Shown: one piece after another, positions 60,234 through 64,000 of the stretch | How positions within the stretch are numbered: the first letter of the stretch is position 1 | Layout: the number at the start of each line of letters is the position of its first letter | Assembly (NCBI RefSeq): GCF_025971925.1 | Contig: NZ_JAPDHV010000001.1 | Coordinates: 372,001 to 436,000 of the forward strand | From: Chryseobacterium oryctis | GTDB lineage: Bacteria; Bacteroidota; Bacteroidia; Flavobacteriales; Weeksellaceae | DNA length: 64,000 nt | Direction: 5' to 3' | Position numbers and translations under genes: made by a program | The notes under the pieces: generated by a model | What the model was told of the DNA's origin: nothing | The model's input: only the letters and a program-made list of their open reading frames with translations | The model's database searches: none

Positions 60234-61646
60234 ATGAAAAGAATAAAGAATATTTTACTCACTTTTATATTGGCTTTAGGCTCGGTTTCGTGCGTGTCAA
60301 AATTGGCATTCACGGAGCCTGACCTTCAGCTTCCGGAAAAATTCCAATATACAGCGACTGCTGATACAGCAAGTGTTGCCAATTTGGAATGGAAACAATT
60401 TTTCAATGACCCGATTTTACAAAATCTGATTGAAAAGGGAATTAAAAATAATTACGACTTACAAATTGCTTTAAAACAACTTGCGTCCTCACAAGAAAAA
60501 TTGAAACAGGCAAAGTATCTTCAATATCCTGATATTGGTTTCGGAGTTGCAGCCCAAATTTCAAAGCCTTCAAAAAATAGCATGAATGGGCAGAGTCTCA
60601 ATCTATTTTTAGGTCAAAATCATGTTGAAGATTACAATGCTGCATTCAATTTGTCTTGGGAAGCAGATATTTGGGGTAAAATTAAAAATCAGCAGGAAGT
60701 TTCAAGAATGCAGTATTTGCAAACTTATGAAGCTACAAAAGCGATTCAGACACAGGTTGTCGCAGCCATTGCTCAAGGATACTACAATCTGTTGATGCTT
60801 GATAAACAACTTCAAATTGCAAAAGCAAATTTAGAACTAAGCACGAATACTCTTTCCATTACAGAAAAAATGTGGCAAAGTGGTGATACAACCTCATTGG
60901 GAGTGCAACAAGCAACAGCACAAAAACAATCGACAGAACTTTTGATTACCCAATTAGAACAAAATATCGCCATTCAGGAAAATGCTTTGAGTATTTTGGT
61001 GGGTGAAAATCCAAATAAAATTGCCCGAAGCATTGAAATGTCAGATACTTCTTTACCACAAAACATCTCAGCCGGACTTCCTGCTGCAATGGTAAGCCGT
61101 CGACCAGATGTTCGTCAGCAGGAATTGATTTTATTGGAATCTAATGCAATGATAGGAATTGCTCAGGCAAATATGTATCCTGCATTAAAAATAACTGCAA
61201 ATGGAGGCGTAAATTCTTTTAGATTTGATAACTGGTTTCAAATTCCGGCATCATTATTTGGCTCTGTTTTAGGCGGAATTACTCAACCTATTTTTCAGAA
61301 AAAACAATTGAAAACCGACTTGAATGTTGCTAAAATTCAAAGAGAAAAAAATGTACTGGCTTTTCGTCAATCGGTTCTGAGTGCAATTGGTGAAGTATCT
61401 GATGCATTGGTTTCTAACGAAAGTTTAAAAATTCAGGAAGAAAAAGCAGCACAACAAGTTTCGACTTTAAAAGATGGAATAAAAAGTGCCGAGATGCTAT
61501 ACAAAAGCGGAATGGCAAATTACTTAGAAGTGATTACCGCTCAGGGAAATTCTTTACAGGCTGAACTCAATCTTGCGTCTGTAAAAAGACAGAGATTAAG
61601 CAGTATTGTAGATTTATACCGAGCTTTAGGAGGTGGCTGGAAGTAA
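60234..61646 (+). CDS. TolC/OprM-like outer-membrane efflux lipoprotein
   Basis: A 470-residue protein of the NodT/OprM family, with lipobox LGSVSC. It has two repeats of the outer-membrane efflux domain: YDLQIALKQLASSQEKLKQA and FNLSWEADIWGKIKNQQEVS in the first, SRRPDVRQQELILLESNAMI and GMANYLEVITAQGNSLQAEL in the second. It forms the trimeric exit duct for the pump, 17 bases upstream. The operon ends at the terminator at 61670. Confidence 0.95.
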   Translation: MKRIKNILLTFILALGSVSCVSKLAFTEPDLQLPEKFQYTATADTASVANLEWKQFFNDPILQNLIEKGIKNNYDLQIALKQLASSQEKLKQAKYLQYPDIGFGVAAQISKPSKNSMNGQSLNLFLGQNHVEDYNAAFNLSWEADIWGKIKNQQEVSRMQYLQTYEATKAIQTQVVAAIAQGYYNLLMLDKQLQIAKANLELSTNTLSITEKMWQSGDTTSLGVQQATAQKQSTELLITQLEQNIAIQENALSILVGENPNKIARSIEMSDTSLPQNISAGLPAAMVSRRPDVRQQELILLESNAMIGIAQANMYPALKITANGGVNSFRFDNWFQIPASLFGSVLGGITQPIFQKKQLKTDLNVAKIQREKNVLAFRQSVLSAIGEVSDALVSNESLKIQEEKAAQQVSTLKDGIKSAEMLYKSGMANYLEVITAQGNSLQAELNLASVKRQRLSSIVDLYRALGGGWK

Positions 61647-61669
61647 TTTAATTAAATTTATATTGTTTT

Positions 61670-61700
61670 AAAAATGCGGTCTTTCGGGACTGCATTTTTT
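61670..61700 (+). terminator. Terminator of the efflux operon
   Basis: Arms AAAATGCGGTC / GACTGCATTTT (one G-U pair) followed by six T. Confidence 0.85.
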
Positions 61701-61707
61701 GTTTTTC

Positions 61708-61788
61708 ACTGTCATTCTAAAAGGAACAAAGTGAAATGAAGAATCTTAAAATAGCAGAGAAGATTCTTCCTTCGTCAGAATGACAATG
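61708..61788. repeat. Nested inverted repeat (dispersed intergenic repeat type)
   Basis: Outer arms TGTCATTCT (61710-61718) and AGAATGACA (61777-61785); inner arms GAAGAATCTT (61738-61747) and AAGATTCTTC (61760-61769), both exact. Elements with GTCATTCT...AGAATGAC ends are, to my knowledge, common between genes in Bacteroidota. It has no ORF. Confidence 0.6.
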
Positions 61789-61800
61789 AGAAGAGTTTAT

Positions 61801-62715
61801 TTAAAATTGCTGATTAATATATTCAATCAAATCTTCAAAATCTTTTTCAGAATATCCCAATTGCAAATAATGAATATCATCAGCTTTTCTATACCAAGTT
61901 AATTGACGTTTTGCATATCTTCGGCTGTTTTTTTTGATTTCGGAAACGGCAAAATCCAAATCCCATTCTCCATCGAAATATTTGAACAATTCAGCATAGC
62001 CAACTGTATTTAAAGCTGTCAAATGCTTAAATTTTTCAAGACTTTCAGCTTCTTTCAACAACCCTTTCTCCATCATCATATCCACTCTCCTATTGATTCT
62101 GTCGTACAATTCTTCTCTTGGAGCTTCAATTCCGATTCTTATCGTATTAAAATCTCTGGAATCCTGTGAAACAGCAATTTGTTCAGAATACTTTTTATTC
62201 GTCTGCCAAATGACATCAATAGCCCGTAAAAGCCTTCTGTGATTATGAAAATCAACAACAGTAAAATATTCCGGATCAAGTTCTTTTAATATCTCCTGAA
62301 GTTTTTCAATTCCTTCGTTTTCGAGAATTTCCTGTAATTTTTTTTGATTTTCTTCATCAGCTTCCGGCAAATCATTCAAACCTTCAATTACAGCCTTCTC
62401 GTACATCATACTTCCTCCAACCAAAATGACAGTTTCATGATTTTCAAAGAGCTCGTTGAGCTTTTGTAAAGCATCTTCTTCGTACTGCCCAATTGAATAA
62501 TAATCCTGAACTGAGAGATTTCCTATAAAATGATGAGGAGCTTCAGACAGTTCTTCTTCAGAAGGTGAGGCTGTTCCTATTTTCATTTCTTTGAAAAACT
62601 GGCGCGAATCGCAGGAAACAATTTCCGTATCGAAATGTTTTGCCAAATCAATTGCTAATCTAGTTTTTCCAATTCCCGTGGGACCTACTACAGAAATCAA
62701 GTTTTTCTTTTTCAC
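61801..62715 (-). CDS. miaA: tRNA dimethylallyltransferase MiaA
   Basis: A 304-residue enzyme that adds the isopentenyl group to A37 of tRNAs reading UNN codons. Motifs: the P-loop SVVGPTGIGKTRLAIDLAK, DSRQFFKEMKIGTASPS, HHFIGNLSVQDYYSIGQYEE, VGGSMMYEKAV (usually VGGTGLY) and the C-terminal YAKRQLTWYRK. Length is normal. Divergent from the YicC-type gene. Confidence 0.96.
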   Translation of the reverse strand: MKKKNLISVVGPTGIGKTRLAIDLAKHFDTEIVSCDSRQFFKEMKIGTASPSEEELSEAPHHFIGNLSVQDYYSIGQYEEDALQKLNELFENHETVILVGGSMMYEKAVIEGLNDLPEADEENQKKLQEILENEGIEKLQEILKELDPEYFTVVDFHNHRRLLRAIDVIWQTNKKYSEQIAVSQDSRDFNTIRIGIEAPREELYDRINRRVDMMMEKGLLKEAESLEKFKHLTALNTVGYAELFKYFDGEWDLDFAVSEIKKNSRRYAKRQLTWYRKADDIHYLQLGYSEKDFEDLIEYINQQF

Positions 62716-62809
62716 TGCGCTAATTTACGAAATTGAGCTTTTATTTCTGCTTTTCGTTTTATGACTTGTATGGCCAAATTAACATAATGAAAACATGCAT
62801 TGAAATGTT

Positions 62810-62817
62810 TATCTTTG
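62810..62817 (+). promoter_or_regulatory. -7 element of the yicC-gmk operon
   Basis: TATCTTTG, 17 bases before the ATG at 62835. Confidence 0.45.
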
Positions 62818-62834
62818 TAGAACAATAAAAAACT

Positions 62835-63692
62835 ATGATTTTATCAATGACCGGGTTCGGCAGAGCCGAAGATGTTTTTGAAGGGAAAAAGATTACTATA
62901 GATATTAAATCTCTGAATAGTAAAAGTTTTGATTTAAACATTAAAATTCCTTTGAGATATAAAGAAAAAGAATTTGAGATAAGAAAAATTCTTAATGACA
63001 GACTTATCCGTGGGAAAGTAGATTGCTATATCAATCTAGAAAATCTTGAAGAAACAACTGATGTAAAAATCAATAAAAACCTTATTGACTCTTACATCAA
63101 TGAGCTTAAAAATGTAGCTTCTGACGGTCCTGATTTTGAATACCTGAAAATGGCCGTAAGACTTCCTGATGCAATCACCTCAAGACCTGATGAATTAACA
63201 GAAGGAGAATGGGAAGCATTGGCAAAAATAGTAAACAACGCTGTTGACCGTTTTGAAGAGTTCAGAAGAACAGAAGGCAGAACCCTAAGAAACGAGCTTG
63301 AAAAAAACATCTTAAATATTGATAAATACCTTAACGAAGTTGTTCCTTTTGAAGAAGAAAGAATAACTGCCGTGAAAGAACGCTATCAGAAATCTTTAAA
63401 AGAATTTGAAAACGTAGATGAAACTCGTTTTTATCAGGAAATGGCATACTTTACAGAGAAATTAGATATTTCGGAAGAAAAAGTAAGACTTGCTCAGCAC
63501 CTAAAATATTATCAGGAAGTAATGGATAATGAAGACTTCAATGGTAAAAAACTTGGGTTTATCGCTCAGGAAATAGGAAGAGAAATCAATACATTAGGTT
63601 CAAAAGCCAATCATGCGGAAATTCAGAAATTAGTTGTAATGATGAAGGATGATTTGGAAAAAATTAAAGAACAAACGCTAAACGTTTTGTAA
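62835..63692 (+). CDS. YicC/YloC-type endoribonuclease
   Basis: A 285-residue protein with the YicC N-terminal domain (ILSMTGFGRAEDVFEGKKIT, EIKSLNSKSFDLNIKIP-like, RYKEKEFEIRKILNDRLIRG) and the C-terminal DUF1732 part (AQHLKYYQEVM, KLGFIAQEIGREINTLGSKA). Members are reported to be hexameric endoribonucleases. The gene sits directly before gmk, the classic order in bacteria. Confidence 0.94.
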   Translation: MILSMTGFGRAEDVFEGKKITIDIKSLNSKSFDLNIKIPLRYKEKEFEIRKILNDRLIRGKVDCYINLENLEETTDVKINKNLIDSYINELKNVASDGPDFEYLKMAVRLPDAITSRPDELTEGEWEALAKIVNNAVDRFEEFRRTEGRTLRNELEKNILNIDKYLNEVVPFEEERITAVKERYQKSLKEFENVDETRFYQEMAYFTEKLDISEEKVRLAQHLKYYQEVMDNEDFNGKKLGFIAQEIGREINTLGSKANHAEIQKLVVMMKDDLEKIKEQTLNVL

Positions 63693-63774
63693 GTTATTAG
63701 TGATGAGTTATAAGTTTCTTTAAACAATTTGAAAATAGCTCATAATTCATAGCTCGTATTTCAACACTATAAAA

Positions 63775-64000
63775 ATGAATAAAGTCATTATATTTTCAGC
63801 TCCTTCAGGAAGCGGGAAAACTACATTAGTAAAGCATTCTTTAGAAGCTTTTTCAGAGCTTCAGTTCTCAATTTCCTGTACTACAAGACAGCCTCGAGGA
63901 AGCGAAATTCATGCGGTAGATTATCATTTCATATCTCCCGACGAGTTTAGACAAAAAATTGCAGAAGATGCTTTTGTAGAATATGAAGAAGTTTATACTG
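63775..64000 (+). CDS. gmk: Guanylate kinase, N-terminal part
   Basis: The reading frame runs off the right edge after 75 codons. It begins MNKVIIFSAPSGSGKTTLVK (P-loop) and continues SISCTTRQPRGSEIHAVDYH and FVEYEEVY, both typical of guanylate kinase, which phosphorylates GMP to GDP. It is 82 bases after the YicC-type gene. Confidence 0.95.
   Translation, partial: MNKVIIFSAPSGSGKTTLVKHSLEAFSELQFSISCTTRQPRGSEIHAVDYHFISPDEFRQKIAEDAFVEYEEVYT

Overview
The window looks like a chromosomal segment of a Bacteroidota bacterium, class Flavobacteriia, most probably close to Chryseobacterium (Weeksellaceae). Reasons: AT-rich DNA, almost no Shine-Dalgarno sequences, promoters with the Bacteroidetes -7 element TAnnTTTG, type IX secretion (T9SS) C-terminal sorting domains plus a T9SS plug protein, and marker families of the phylum (DUF4290, DUF4295, TonB-dependent receptors, MurA with Asp at the fosfomycin-target position). 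The genus is inference from protein style; no rRNA or tRNA gene is visible. No CRISPR array, insertion sequence, prophage or integrase gene was found.

Layout. 1-1237: start of katG (runs off the left edge), a haem-binding protein and a DCC-type thiol oxidoreductase. 1296-2735: secreted GH13 alpha-amylase of archaeal type. 2919-4882: DUF4290-murA. 5031-6587: NIL-domain protein, NlpC/P60-like lipoprotein, DUF1801 protein. 6742-11970: two unrecognised exported proteins in tandem, then a large T9SS cargo protein. 12262-14975: aminotransferase, lipoprotein, murB. 15122-21848: a four-gene cluster (TonB receptor, DUF4876 lipoprotein, DUF6850 barrel, MauG/cytochrome c peroxidase-like dihaem enzyme), the best candidate for an undescribed system. 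21905-29326: housekeeping genes (proC, vanZ-like, lnt, rpmB-rpmG-DUF4295, ftsY, sppA, folK). 29348-31985: tandem OmpA-like paralogues, the first without the peptidoglycan-binding domain. 32063-37257: recQ, fmt, ribB with a decayed RibA half, LLM oxidoreductase. 37427-43281: an orphan ORF, PIF1-like helicase, lipoprotein, gamma carbonic anhydrase, Nfu-type Fe-S scaffold, hemH. 43354-47484: T9SS-exported M4 peptidase, T9SS plug protein, MBL hydrolase. 47908-54110: apparent trehalose uptake and cleavage locus (TonB receptor, trehalase, MFS permease, divergent AraC regulator). 54193-61646: thioredoxin-like protein, then tetR and an RND tripartite efflux operon sharing a repeated operator-like motif. 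61801-64000: miaA, YicC-type nuclease and the start of gmk.

Working together: the window mixes envelope biogenesis (murA, murB, lnt, sppA, OmpA-like proteins), protein export (ftsY, T9SS plug and two T9SS cargoes), polymer and sugar use (amylase, trehalose locus) and drug efflux. Gene blocks are cleanly separated by strong hairpin terminators, many shared by convergent genes. Two short intergenic elements with inverted repeats (47598-47743 and 61708-61788) look like dispersed MITE/REP-type repeats.
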